Shown in pieces: positions 18,538-27,033 of a DNA stretch of 64,000 nt; the stretch's first letter is position 1, and each line of letters opens with the position of its first letter. The stretch spans positions 26,361 through 90,360 of the forward strand of contig DWYN01000018.1 in NCBI GenBank assembly GCA_019118645.1, given 5' to 3'. The notes beneath the pieces are model-generated. The model did not search any database. It was not told where the DNA came from and was given only the letters and a program-made list of their open reading frames with translations. The DNA is from Candidatus Blautia excrementipullorum (GTDB lineage: Bacteria; Bacillota; Clostridia; Lachnospirales; Lachnospiraceae). Both the position numbers and the translations under genes were made by a program.

Positions 18538-18555
18538 TATTTTAACTATATTTTA
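18538..18555 (+). promoter_or_regulatory. Direct repeat, possible OmpR-type regulator site of the export operon
   Basis: TATTTTA occurs at 18538-18544 and 18549-18555, exactly 11 bp (one turn) apart, the spacing used by OmpR/PhoB-type regulators. It lies 52-69 bases before the first gene, and no good -35 hexamer is present, as for an activated promoter. Confidence 0.4.
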
Positions 18556-18606
18556 GGTTGGTTCTATATGGTAGGAATAGAGTAAAAAGGAAAAGGAGCG
18601 TTGCAC

Positions 18607-21045
18607 ATGAAAAGACTCAAGAACGGGAGCGTGAAAAAGACAGCATTCCTTTCGGCATTTGCGATTGTCTTAAACCAATCTGTATGGACTGTGACGATTT
18701 ATGGAAAAGAACTTAAATATGAGGGGACAACCGAGATGTCCACAGTAGATTATAACCTGGAATTAGATGGTTTCGCAGCAGAACTTGTAGTGGAGAAAGT
18801 TTATGTGGAAGCGGGAGAACAGGTAAAGGAAGGCGATCAGATTTTAAAACTGACCGAAGAAAGCTACCAGGAAGCATTGAATTATTATGAGGCGGCCGTA
18901 CTTCGGGCGGAAAATACACTGACTGACGCGCAGCGGGAGTACGAACAGGGAATTCTGGAAGCCAAATCCGAATACGAAATGACAAAGACTGAGGCGGAGC
19001 AGGCTGAGTTTGTCCGGGAATATCAGGAGCAGGAACTTTCAGACACCATTGCGGCTTATGAGGAAATACAGCCGGAGATTGAAGAGAAGATTTCAGAAGT
19101 TCAAAATGGAATCGATAATGGAAGCTACAGTTTACAGGCAAGCTCTGGAGGCGGCTCTTTCGGAGGAGGCAGCGGAGGCGGAACTGGCAGTTCCATGGAT
19201 TCATTTGAGAAACCGGAAACTGAAAAGAACAGCGGAACTGAAGGCGAAGCACCGGAAAAAGAAATAGAAGAGACGGAGAAGCCGGAGACAGAACCCGGAA
19301 CAGATGAAACAGAGCAGCCGGAGACGGAAGCGCCGGAGGCAGGAGCGGACGAAACGGAAACACCGGAGACAGAAACACCGGAGACGGAAAAGCCGGAGAC
19401 AGGAACAGACGAAAATGGATCGTCAGGAAATGAAGCCCAGGATGACACAGAAGAGTTCCAGCAGCAGGCGGAAAGCCTGAAAGAACAGATTGCATCCAGC
19501 GCCGGAAATTATCAGGAAATCTTGGAACAGATCGAGACATTCCTGAATATGGAAGGAGAGGCGGATTCCTCAGAAAACGGGGAGACAGGCGGCGCGGGAG
19601 AAAATGAACTGGCGTCCTCTCTCCGTACATCTATCGAAGTGGACAGTACGATCAGCCAGCATATGAAAAATGTAAGAGAGATGGCGAACAATATTCCGGA
19701 TGCAGTCACAGAAGCCCTTGAGCTTGCCGGTATAGAATATGAATCCTATATTGCGCTTCTCGACGAATGTATTGCACAGATGGAATCAGGGCTTACTCTG
19801 CAGAAAAATGTTCTGGCAGCGCTGGAGGAAAATGACAATAATAGCGAGACCATAGATACAGAGACAGTCAAAAGCCTGCTGGAAGAGCTTGGAAATGCAT
19901 GGGAAAGCACCACCGACCTGTATTCTCAGCTATCGGCGCTTCAGGAAGGACAGATTTCAAAGCAGGAAGAAGAGATTAAAGAACTTCAGAAGCAGATTGA
20001 TGATCTGAAAAAGCAGCAGGAAGAACAACAGGAAGGACAGGAAGAAGAACAGCAGGAAGGATGGGAGGAAGAACAACAGCAAAATCAGCCGGGATCAGAA
20101 AGCTTCACTGACGGAACAGATGGAGAAAAAGAATCCGGTGACGGGGAATTTACAATGTCAGGTTCCGCTCTTTCAGATGAAAATGCAGGCACAGGTGCAT
20201 TTGCAGGCGGATCTATGGGCAGTATGGGCGGTGAAACGTTGGGAGATGTTTCTTCCGGAATATCTATAGACGGCAAAGGAGACGAAACGCTGACTATGGA
20301 AGATCTCAATCTTACAGAGGAGGATATCAGCTTATTTGGAAACACTTATGATCTGTCCCAGGTGGAAAGCCTGCTGGATCAGGAACCGGCAGACAGTGAA
20401 AGTGCGGAAAATCTGCTGGATCAACTTGAGGAGGCAAAGAAGACAGTAAGCAGCCAGTATGAGGAGCTGACGAGAGAGCAGAAAGCCACAGAGTTTGGGA
20501 TCCAGTATACTTATGAGACCTCTGTTCTGAACGGAGAACTTGCGGAAATCACCTATGAACAGGAGCTTGCACAATGGGAAGAGTCTCTTGCGGAAACGAA
20601 AAATGCCAAGGAAGAGATGGAGGAGAAAAAGGCAATTCTCGATCAAATGACAGACGGCATTATTACTGCGGACACCGAAGGGACAATTTCCGCTGTCAAT
20701 TATGAAGAGGACGATGTGCTGGACAATACAGTGCCGCTTTTGAGTTTTTATGACACGGAACAGGTATTTATCACCATATCGGTGCCGCAGGAAGATATTG
20801 CTCTGATGCAGGTTGGCGGCACAGTTGAGGTAAGCGTTGGAGGAAGACAGGAGCTGTCCGGTAAAATTACAGAAAAAGCCATGGAAGAGCAGGAAGGAAA
20901 TTCCAGAACAACTGTAAATTATGAAGTGACGGTCACTGTGGAAAATGAAGACGGAAGACTATCCGCCGGATCTTCAGCCAGCGTGACGGCAGAAACAAGC
21001 AGCAAAGAAATGGAAGCATTGGAGGAGGACAGCAAAAATGAGTAA
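18607..21045 (+). CDS. Membrane fusion protein 1 of an ABC export system
   Basis: The 812-residue HlyD/MacA-like adaptor has an N-terminal membrane anchor (KKTAFLSAFAIVLNQSVWTV), a first half lipoyl domain (ELVVEKVYVEAGEQVKEGDQILKL), long coiled coils, the second lipoyl half (TADTEGTISAVNYEEDDVL) and a beta-barrel (VFITISVPQEDIALMQVGG). Typical adaptors are about 400 residues. The excess is low-complexity sequence: a Gly/Ser stretch near residue 180, PET-type acidic repeats around residues 220-275, Gln/Glu runs near 470 and a GSMGSMGG segment near 540. ATG 18607 is preferred to TTG 18601 from AAGGAG spacing. It overlaps the next gene by 8 bases. The export substrate is unknown. Confidence 0.85.
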   Translation: MKRLKNGSVKKTAFLSAFAIVLNQSVWTVTIYGKELKYEGTTEMSTVDYNLELDGFAAELVVEKVYVEAGEQVKEGDQILKLTEESYQEALNYYEAAVLRAENTLTDAQREYEQGILEAKSEYEMTKTEAEQAEFVREYQEQELSDTIAAYEEIQPEIEEKISEVQNGIDNGSYSLQASSGGGSFGGGSGGGTGSSMDSFEKPETEKNSGTEGEAPEKEIEETEKPETEPGTDETEQPETEAPEAGADETETPETETPETEKPETGTDENGSSGNEAQDDTEEFQQQAESLKEQIASSAGNYQEILEQIETFLNMEGEADSSENGETGGAGENELASSLRTSIEVDSTISQHMKNVREMANNIPDAVTEALELAGIEYESYIALLDECIAQMESGLTLQKNVLAALEENDNNSETIDTETVKSLLEELGNAWESTTDLYSQLSALQEGQISKQEEEIKELQKQIDDLKKQQEEQQEGQEEEQQEGWEEEQQQNQPGSESFTDGTDGEKESGDGEFTMSGSALSDENAGTGAFAGGSMGSMGGETLGDVSSGISIDGKGDETLTMEDLNLTEEDISLFGNTYDLSQVESLLDQEPADSESAENLLDQLEEAKKTVSSQYEELTREQKATEFGIQYTYETSVLNGELAEITYEQELAQWEESLAETKNAKEEMEEKKAILDQMTDGIITADTEGTISAVNYEEDDVLDNTVPLLSFYDTEQVFITISVPQEDIALMQVGGTVEVSVGGRQELSGKITEKAMEEQEGNSRTTVNYEVTVTVENEDGRLSAGSSASVTAETSSKEMEALEEDSKNE

Positions 21046-22621
21046 AATAAGTATCAGGAGAAAAGGAAGAAAAATCCTGATTTTGTGTCTGCCTGCTGCT
21101 GTGATCTTAGGCGGCGGCTATACAATCTACCGCTCTCTGGGAGAAGAACAGGAAACGGCGGCATCCAGTAATTATAAGGAAGAAACAGTGCGCCGGGGAT
21201 CTGTATCTGCCGGAATTAATGAAAGTGGAACGATCGCATATGGAACAACGGAACAGGTTTTCTCCATGGCCGAGGTAACAGAAGTATCGGTTTCTTCGTC
21301 GGATTCTTCTTCTGAAACATCAGGAAACAGCAGTTTTGCACAGGGGGAAGCAGATAACCAGACGGATTCTATATTAGCGGCTTCCTCTTCCGGAACAACA
21401 GGAAGCAGTATCTCCATACAGGGAGAAGCAGGGGGCCAGACAGACGCTATGTCAGGAGATTCCTTCTCGGCGGCAGGAGCCGGGATGGAAATGTCATCAT
21501 CTCCTGGGACGGACAGTTCTGAAAGCGGAGAAGCCACCTCTCTGGAAGTAGAAGAAGTTTATGTCGCTGCCGGACAGACGGTAAATGAAGGCGATCCCAT
21601 CCTGAAGATCACGGACGAAAGCATTGCAGATTACAGAGAAGAGATGGAGAATGCCGTTGCATCCGCAAAGCTTCTGGTTTCCAAGGAAGAGATCAACGTG
21701 GAAAGTAAAAAGGCAGAAGCAGATTATACGTATCAGATGTATCTTGCAGAAGGAGAAACGGCGGAGGAAACGTACAACGCTACTATAAAGACACTTGAGG
21801 AAAATGTTGCGGATCTGGAAGAGGAGATCGAGGAGACAGATGATGAAGATGAACTGGAAGAACTGGAGGCAGAGCTGAAGATTGCGAAAAACAATCTTAC
21901 CACAGGAACGATCGAGGCGCAGCAGATTTATGAGAATGCAATGACCAATTATAAATATGCGGATCAGCTCTACCAGATTGATACGGACGGCCTGGAGGAT
22001 GATCTGAATGACGCGAGAGAGACTCTGGAAGAGTGCGAGGAAAATCTTGAGGAATTTGAAAGTCAGATCGGAGACGGCATCGTGTATGCTGAATATTCCG
22101 GCTCTGTCATGGGAGTTTCCTATACGGAGGGAGATACGATCACCAACGATGCCGCGATTGTGACTTATATGAATCAGGATGATGTAAGTATGACGGTTTC
22201 CGTTTCGCAGGATGACATTTCCAACGTGGCGGTAGGGGATGCGGCAACGGTATACCTGACTGCATATGAAGGGGAACCCTTTGAGGCGACTATCACGGAG
22301 GTGGCAACTTCTTCGAATTCCGGTTCTTCTATAGTCAGCTATGATGTGACGGCGCGCATTACCGGAGACAGCAGTAAAATTTATTCGGGAATGACCGGAG
22401 AGGTAAATATTGCCGGCAAAAGTGAGGAGGATACGCTCTATATTTCAAATCAGGCGGTTCATATGGACGGGACACGTTCTTTTGTGAAGGTGCTTAAGGA
22501 GGACGGATCCATTGTGGAGACAGATATTGAGACTGGATTCTCAAACGAGAATATAGTGGCAGTATTGTCGGGCCTTGAGGAAGGAGATACAGTTCTCATA
22601 GAAAGCCAGGTGACAGAATGA
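21038..22621 (+). CDS. Membrane fusion protein 2 of the ABC export system
   Basis: This is a second HlyD/MacA-like adaptor of 527 residues: N-terminal anchor (KILILCLPAAVILGGGYTIY), lipoyl half (SLEVEEVYVAAGQTVNEGDPILKI), acidic coiled coil at about residues 205-345, second half (GIVYAEYSGSVMGVSYTEGD), beta-barrel and a membrane-proximal domain. Residues about 85-165 are a Ser/Gly/Met-rich insertion before the lipoyl domain, with imperfect internal repeats (QGEADNQTDS / QGEAGGQTDA). It overlaps both neighbours (8 and 4 bases), so translation is coupled. Two unlike adaptors in one operon suggest a heteromeric channel or two assembly states. Confidence 0.87.
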   Translation: MSKISIRRKGRKILILCLPAAVILGGGYTIYRSLGEEQETAASSNYKEETVRRGSVSAGINESGTIAYGTTEQVFSMAEVTEVSVSSSDSSSETSGNSSFAQGEADNQTDSILAASSSGTTGSSISIQGEAGGQTDAMSGDSFSAAGAGMEMSSSPGTDSSESGEATSLEVEEVYVAAGQTVNEGDPILKITDESIADYREEMENAVASAKLLVSKEEINVESKKAEADYTYQMYLAEGETAEETYNATIKTLEENVADLEEEIEETDDEDELEELEAELKIAKNNLTTGTIEAQQIYENAMTNYKYADQLYQIDTDGLEDDLNDARETLEECEENLEEFESQIGDGIVYAEYSGSVMGVSYTEGDTITNDAAIVTYMNQDDVSMTVSVSQDDISNVAVGDAATVYLTAYEGEPFEATITEVATSSNSGSSIVSYDVTARITGDSSKIYSGMTGEVNIAGKSEEDTLYISNQAVHMDGTRSFVKVLKEDGSIVETDIETGFSNENIVAVLSGLEEGDTVLIESQVTE

Positions 22622-24165
22622 GATGTATAGAGCTTTTAAGGCTGGTTGCGCTGAATATTAATCAGAACAAATTCAAGTCTGTCATGACATCGATCGGTAT
22701 TGTAGTCGGGGCAGCAACAATCGTTCTGGTAATCGGTATTGGAAAAGGCGGTCAGGCAGATGTGGCGGAGCAGTTTGCAAATCTGAATGCAGGTGCTATC
22801 GATATCAGCTACGAATATAAAGGTGAGGAAGAAAGCGGCGGAGGAGGCGGGGGCGCAGAAGAGTTCTCAGGCGAAGCGCCTTTTGGCGGCTCATCTTCTG
22901 CTTCGGGATCATTTCCGGGAGAAATGCCGGAAGGAGACTTTGCCGGAGGAGACTTTACCCCGGGAGAAATGCCGGAGGGGAATTTTGCCGGAGGAGATTT
23001 TACTCCGGGAGAAATGCCGGAGGGAGATTTTGCTGAAGGAGAGTTTACTCCAGGTGAGATGCCGGATGATGAAGAAATGGGCGGGGAGTCTCAGGAGGAA
23101 AGTGAAAAAGACCAGGGAGAAGAGGATAAGGAAACTGAGAATACGGAAGACGATGCGGAAAGCAGTGTAATGGACGAACGTCTGAACCAGGAGAAGATCA
23201 TTCTTTCTCAAAACGATGTAGAAGATATCCAGCGTTTTGTGACAGATATTGAGGGAGCGACAATTTCCTACAGTACGCAGGCTTCCATCGAAGGAGCCAG
23301 CCTGACATCAGCCAAAACCTATACGGTGGCAGGCGTAAAGGAAAGCTATGAAACAGTCAGTAAACTTAAAATGGCAGAGGGTTCCTTTATTACCGGGGCG
23401 GATGACGATACAAGAAACAGGGTATGCGTGCTGGGATCTACAGTAGCAGAGGAGCTTTTTGGAAAATCGGAGGAGATCACAGGAAGCACAATTTACATTG
23501 ATGACAGAGCGTATACGGTGTCTGGCGTTTTGGAACAGACCTCAGCGGTTTCCTCAGGAATCAGTCCGGATACATCCATTTTTATTGCTTATGAAACGGG
23601 GATCAAATATGTGACCGGCGAAGAAATCGATCCGGTGCTTACCGTACTGGCTTCGGATGTGAACAGTCTGTCAAAAGTGATCGAATCTGTAAGAACAGTG
23701 CTTGAGGAAAATTATCCGGATGCGGAATTTACCTTTGAGGATTCGGGAAGCAAAATGGAAGCGGCGCAGTCTTCCAACGAAACATTGACACTGCTTTTAT
23801 CGGCAATGGCAGTTATTGTATTCCTGGTGGGCGGTATCGGAATTATGAACGTACTGTTTGTAGCTGTTAAGGAACGAACCAATGAAATCGGGATCCTGAA
23901 GGCAATTGGTACTTCCCGGAGCAGTATTCTTACTGAATTTCTGCTGGAGTCTGCGGCGATCAGCTGTATCGGAGGTGTATTGGGGGTAATGTTAAGCTTT
24001 GGAGTACTCCCGATCGTTCGACATTTTGATGTGCGTGTTGAAACAAGTTTTTTTGCCTGTGCAGCCGCACTTTGTTTTGCCGTATTGACAGGAACGCTTT
24101 TTGGTATTTATCCGGCATGGAAAGCGTCACGGCTGGAGCCTGTAGAAGCGTTGAATGCAGAATGA
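22618..24165 (+). CDS. MacB-like ABC transporter permease with repeat insertion
   Basis: The 515-residue permease has the MacB/FtsX plan: one helix near residue 25 (VMTSIGIVVGAATIVLVIGIG), a large extracytoplasmic domain, and three C-terminal helices with the signature VKERTNEIGILKAIGTSRSSIL. The family is normally about 400 residues. The extra length lies just after the first helix, where a Gly/Glu-rich stretch holds a 15-residue tandem repeat, followed by a very acidic segment. It is coupled by a 4-base overlap to the second adaptor and works with the ATPase encoded downstream. Confidence 0.92.
   Translation: MRCIELLRLVALNINQNKFKSVMTSIGIVVGAATIVLVIGIGKGGQADVAEQFANLNAGAIDISYEYKGEEESGGGGGGAEEFSGEAPFGGSSSASGSFPGEMPEGDFAGGDFTPGEMPEGNFAGGDFTPGEMPEGDFAEGEFTPGEMPDDEEMGGESQEESEKDQGEEDKETENTEDDAESSVMDERLNQEKIILSQNDVEDIQRFVTDIEGATISYSTQASIEGASLTSAKTYTVAGVKESYETVSKLKMAEGSFITGADDDTRNRVCVLGSTVAEELFGKSEEITGSTIYIDDRAYTVSGVLEQTSAVSSGISPDTSIFIAYETGIKYVTGEEIDPVLTVLASDVNSLSKVIESVRTVLEENYPDAEFTFEDSGSKMEAAQSSNETLTLLLSAMAVIVFLVGGIGIMNVLFVAVKERTNEIGILKAIGTSRSSILTEFLLESAAISCIGGVLGVMLSFGVLPIVRHFDVRVETSFFACAAALCFAVLTGTLFGIYPAWKASRLEPVEALNAE
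22921..23070 (+). repeat. 45-bp tandem repeat in the permease gene
   Basis: Units start at 22921, 22966, 23011 and 23056 (last one partial), each exactly 45 bp. They encode the 15-residue unit EMPEGDFAGGDFTPG with small changes. The repeat keeps frame and lies in the extracytoplasmic part. Confidence 0.9.
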
Positions 24166-24188
24166 GTAATTGGGAAAAGAGGTTAATT

Positions 24189-24824
24189 ATGGTAAGGATT
24201 ATAAAGAAAACAGGGGTTCTTCTTGCGGCAGGCATTCTTGTGTTTTCTCCGTGGAAAAATGTATTGGCAGAGGACGGCGCCGGCGAAAACTTAAAGGAGA
24301 ATCAGAGGAAAGCGAACATCCAGGTAGTTTCGATTGTCGGTAATGAGATGACTTATTTCGAAGAGGAAACAGAGACAGACAGCACCGAAGAGGAAGAGCC
24401 GGAGAATGAAACAGACAGTGCTGCAAAGGAAGAACAGGAGGGTGAAACAGACAGCGCTGCGAAGGAAGAGTCAGAAAATGAATCCGAAGGTGAAGCAGAG
24501 TCTATGAAGAGTGATCCTGCATCCGGAAAGTTTGATCCCAGCCAGATGGGAGATATGGGGTCTGATTCTGAGCAGGCAGGAGACAGTGAATTTGATTCTG
24601 AGCAGAAGAAAAGCAAAGCCGCTTCTTCCGCCGGCGCTGAAAATGGGGTGGATTTTACAACAGTTTATCTGCCGGTGGCGGTGAAAGTACATACTGACAC
24701 CGGGGATATCCGTACCTTTAGTATCCTGGAAGCTGGAGATGAGCTGGAAGTGTTATTTGAGGAAAATGAGGAGGGCGAGGAGGTCATTATAGAAATCTGG
24801 ATGCAGGGAGGGGATTCAAAGTGA
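24189..24824 (+). CDS. Acidic secreted accessory protein of the export operon
   Basis: The 211-residue protein has a signal peptide (IIKKTGVLLAAGILVFSPWKNVLA, cut after VLA). A disordered acidic region with ETDSAAKEE-type repeats and a GDMGSDSEQ segment follows, and then a short folded C-terminal domain of about 60 residues (TTVYLPVAVKVHTDTGDIRTF...). I do not recognise a family. It lies between permease and ATPase and overlaps the ATPase gene by 4 bases, so it is an integral part of the operon. ATG 24189 is chosen because the signal sequence follows it; the upstream extension overlaps the permease gene. It may be a substrate-capture or assembly factor. Confidence 0.65.
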   Translation: MVRIIKKTGVLLAAGILVFSPWKNVLAEDGAGENLKENQRKANIQVVSIVGNEMTYFEEETETDSTEEEEPENETDSAAKEEQEGETDSAAKEESENESEGEAESMKSDPASGKFDPSQMGDMGSDSEQAGDSEFDSEQKKSKAASSAGAENGVDFTTVYLPVAVKVHTDTGDIRTFSILEAGDELEVLFEENEEGEEVIIEIWMQGGDSK

Positions 24825-25510
24825 GCGAAACCATCCAAATGAAAGGCGTGAATAAATATTATGTAATTGGAAATTCAAAGCTTCATGCCTTGAAGAATGT
24901 CAGTCTGTCTGTAGAAAAAGGGGAATTTCTTGCTATTCTGGGTCCCTCGGGATCCGGAAAAAGTACATTGATGAACGTCATCGGATGTATGGACAAAGCT
25001 GACAGCGGCACTTATTTTCTGGACGGGATTCCGATCCATGAGGCAAAAGAAAAACAGATTACGCAGATACGAAACGAAAAAATCGGATTTATTTTTCAGA
25101 AATATCACTTGATTCCCACATATAATGTGTTGCAAAATATTGTTATGCCCCTGCTGGTCAGGGGTATGGCTATGAAAGAAGCGGAGGAAGCAAGCAGGGA
25201 TGTGATTCAAATGCTTGGACTTGCCGAAAGGATCCGGCATAAACCAAGAGAACTTTCCGGAGGACAGCAGCAGCGTGTCGCAATAGCAAGGGCTCTGGTT
25301 GGAGAACCGGCAATCCTGCTGGCTGACGAACCTACAGGCGCACTGGATCAGAACAGCGGTAAAGAGGTACTGAAGCTGTTTCACAGGCTGAATGAGATCG
25401 GCAATACGATCGTAATGATCACCCATGATCTGAATGTGGCGCAGAATGCCGGGAGAATTGTGAGGATCATTGACGGGGAACTCCATGAAAACGAAGATAT
25501 ATTAAGATAA
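24821..25510 (+). CDS. ABC transporter ATPase, MacB/LolD type
   Basis: This 229-residue nucleotide-binding subunit has Walker A GPSGSGKSTLMN, Q-loop FQKYHLIPTYNV, signature LSGGQQQRVAIARAL, Walker B AILLADEPTGALD and the switch His in MITHDLN. It powers the upstream permease. The GTG start at 24821 overlaps the stop of the accessory gene (GTGA). All catalytic residues are present. Confidence 0.95.
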   Translation: MSETIQMKGVNKYYVIGNSKLHALKNVSLSVEKGEFLAILGPSGSGKSTLMNVIGCMDKADSGTYFLDGIPIHEAKEKQITQIRNEKIGFIFQKYHLIPTYNVLQNIVMPLLVRGMAMKEAEEASRDVIQMLGLAERIRHKPRELSGGQQQRVAIARALVGEPAILLADEPTGALDQNSGKEVLKLFHRLNEIGNTIVMITHDLNVAQNAGRIVRIIDGELHENEDILR

Positions 25511-25534
25511 AATGGAAAGAGGCAGGTGATGTGT

Positions 25535-25894
25535 ATGAGGCTTCTGCTTGCGGAAGATGAGCTTTCTCTGTCCAGAGCACTTGTAAAGATCCTGGAAAAA
25601 AACGGTTATTCCGTGGATGCGGTTGTGAATGGACAGGAAGCTCTGGATTTTGTAAAGACAGGGCTTTATGACGGCGTGATTCTGGATATTATGATGCCGG
25701 TAATGGATGGGATCACAGTTCTGAAAAATATAAGAAAAACGGGAAACGGAATCCCTGTGCTGATGCTGACGGCAAAATCAGAGGTGGAGGATAAGGTAAA
25801 TGGTCTGGATCTCGGAGCGAACGATTATCTGACGAAGCCGTTTTCTACAAAGGAATTTCCTGAATTACCGGAAAATGATGGAGGGAGCGGATAA
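25535..25894 (+). pseudogene. Response regulator truncated after its receiver domain
   Basis: About 105 residues of a normal OmpR-type receiver are present: MRLLLAEDELSLSRALVKIL, phospho-Asp in ILDIMMPVMDG, MLTAKSE, and LTKPFSTKE. Relatives then continue with ELLARVRA and a winged-helix DNA-binding domain of about 100 residues. Here the frame instead reads FPELPENDGGSG and stops, and the sequence is already that of the sensor kinase in another frame. The DNA-binding domain is gone, so it cannot act as a classical regulator. Start 25535 fits the family and an AGGTG site; ATG 25529 is possible. Confidence 0.8.
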
Positions 25895-26963
25895 TCTCCT
25901 GGATCTTCTGGTGGAAAACAGCGGCAGGATCATGCCTCCGGAAACACCCTACGCAACACGGTTTTTCTCTGTGAAGATGGATGAAAGCGGAAAAATCCTG
26001 GCGGTAGATACCGAAAATACTGCCGCAATGGATGATGAAACGGCAGAAAAATATGCTCTTGGAGCCTGGAAAAAGGGAAAACAGACAGGATTTGCCGGGA
26101 ATTACCGTTACCGGAGAGCGGCATCAGAGGAGGGATTTCTGATTGTCTTTCTGGACTGCAGCCGGGAGATTGACAATGCGAAAAGCGTTCTTCTGACAAG
26201 CGCAGGAGTTTCCATAGTAGCGCTTTTTCTGGTATTTGCGCTGATCTATGTTTTTTCCGGAATTGTGATGAAACCGGTGTATGAAAGCTATGAAAAGCAG
26301 AAGCGTTTTATTACAGACGCAGGCCATGAGATCAAAACGCCGCTTACAACGATCGGAGCGGACCTGGACGTACTGGAGCTTGAGATCGGAGAAAACGAGT
26401 GGCTGGAGGATATACGCAGGCAGACAAAACGTCTTGCGGTACTTACCAATGAGCTGATCTATCTTGCCAAGATGGAGGAGGGCGGAAGCAAGATACCGCT
26501 GATCGCTCTTCCGTTTTCCGATCTGGTAGAGGAGACGGCGCAGTCCTTTCAGGCATTGGCTATCATGGAAAATAAAATTTTTCAGGTAAATATCCAGGAA
26601 ATGGTGATCATCAGAGGGGAGGAACAGGCTTTAAGAAAGCTTGTTTCCATTCTTCTTGACAATGCAGTCAAGCATTCCAGTGAAAACGGATCGATCCTTC
26701 TTACTTTGGAGAAAAGCGGAAAAACGATCAGACTGGCGGTGGAAAATACCGTCCGGAATATGTCGGCAGAGACAGTCAGCCATCTTTTTGAACGTTTTTA
26801 CCGGGAAGATGCATCCAGAAATTCCGGCAAAGGAGGCTATGGGATAGGTCTGTCCATTGCGGAGGCGATTGTGAAAGCCCATAAAGGAGAAATTAAGGCG
26901 GCGCTTTTAAAGGATTCTGTCTTGCGGATCAGCGTACAGTTTCCCGCAAGATCAGAATATTAA
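25875..26963 (+). CDS. Sensor histidine kinase lacking its N-terminus
   Basis: The 362-residue frame begins inside the extracellular sensor domain. One membrane helix remains (about residues 105-131, VLLTSAGVSIVALFLVFALIY). The cytoplasmic part is complete: H-box FITDAGHEIKTPL (His151), N-box SILLDNAVKHSS, and G-box GGYGIGLSIAEAI. Usual relatives have a first helix and about 30-60 more sensor residues. The region before ATG 25875 is open (..LNYRK) but runs into the receiver gene, so a deletion joined the two genes and shifted frame. Kinase activity may survive, but topology and signal sensing are probably lost. Confidence 0.78.
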   Translation: MMEGADNLLDLLVENSGRIMPPETPYATRFFSVKMDESGKILAVDTENTAAMDDETAEKYALGAWKKGKQTGFAGNYRYRRAASEEGFLIVFLDCSREIDNAKSVLLTSAGVSIVALFLVFALIYVFSGIVMKPVYESYEKQKRFITDAGHEIKTPLTTIGADLDVLELEIGENEWLEDIRRQTKRLAVLTNELIYLAKMEEGGSKIPLIALPFSDLVEETAQSFQALAIMENKIFQVNIQEMVIIRGEEQALRKLVSILLDNAVKHSSENGSILLTLEKSGKTIRLAVENTVRNMSAETVSHLFERFYREDASRNSGKGGYGIGLSIAEAIVKAHKGEIKAALLKDSVLRISVQFPARSEY

Positions 26964-27016
26964 AAGACTGATAAACAGAAGCTTTTACGGCTCAGCCCCA
27001 GTTTATCAGTCTTTTC
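26963..27016. terminator. Bidirectional terminator between kinase and aminotransferase genes
   Basis: Perfect 15-bp arms (26963-26977 with 27002-27016), A-rich on one side and T-rich on the other, between convergent genes. Confidence 0.9.
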
Positions 27017-27033
27017 TCTTACATGATCTTATT

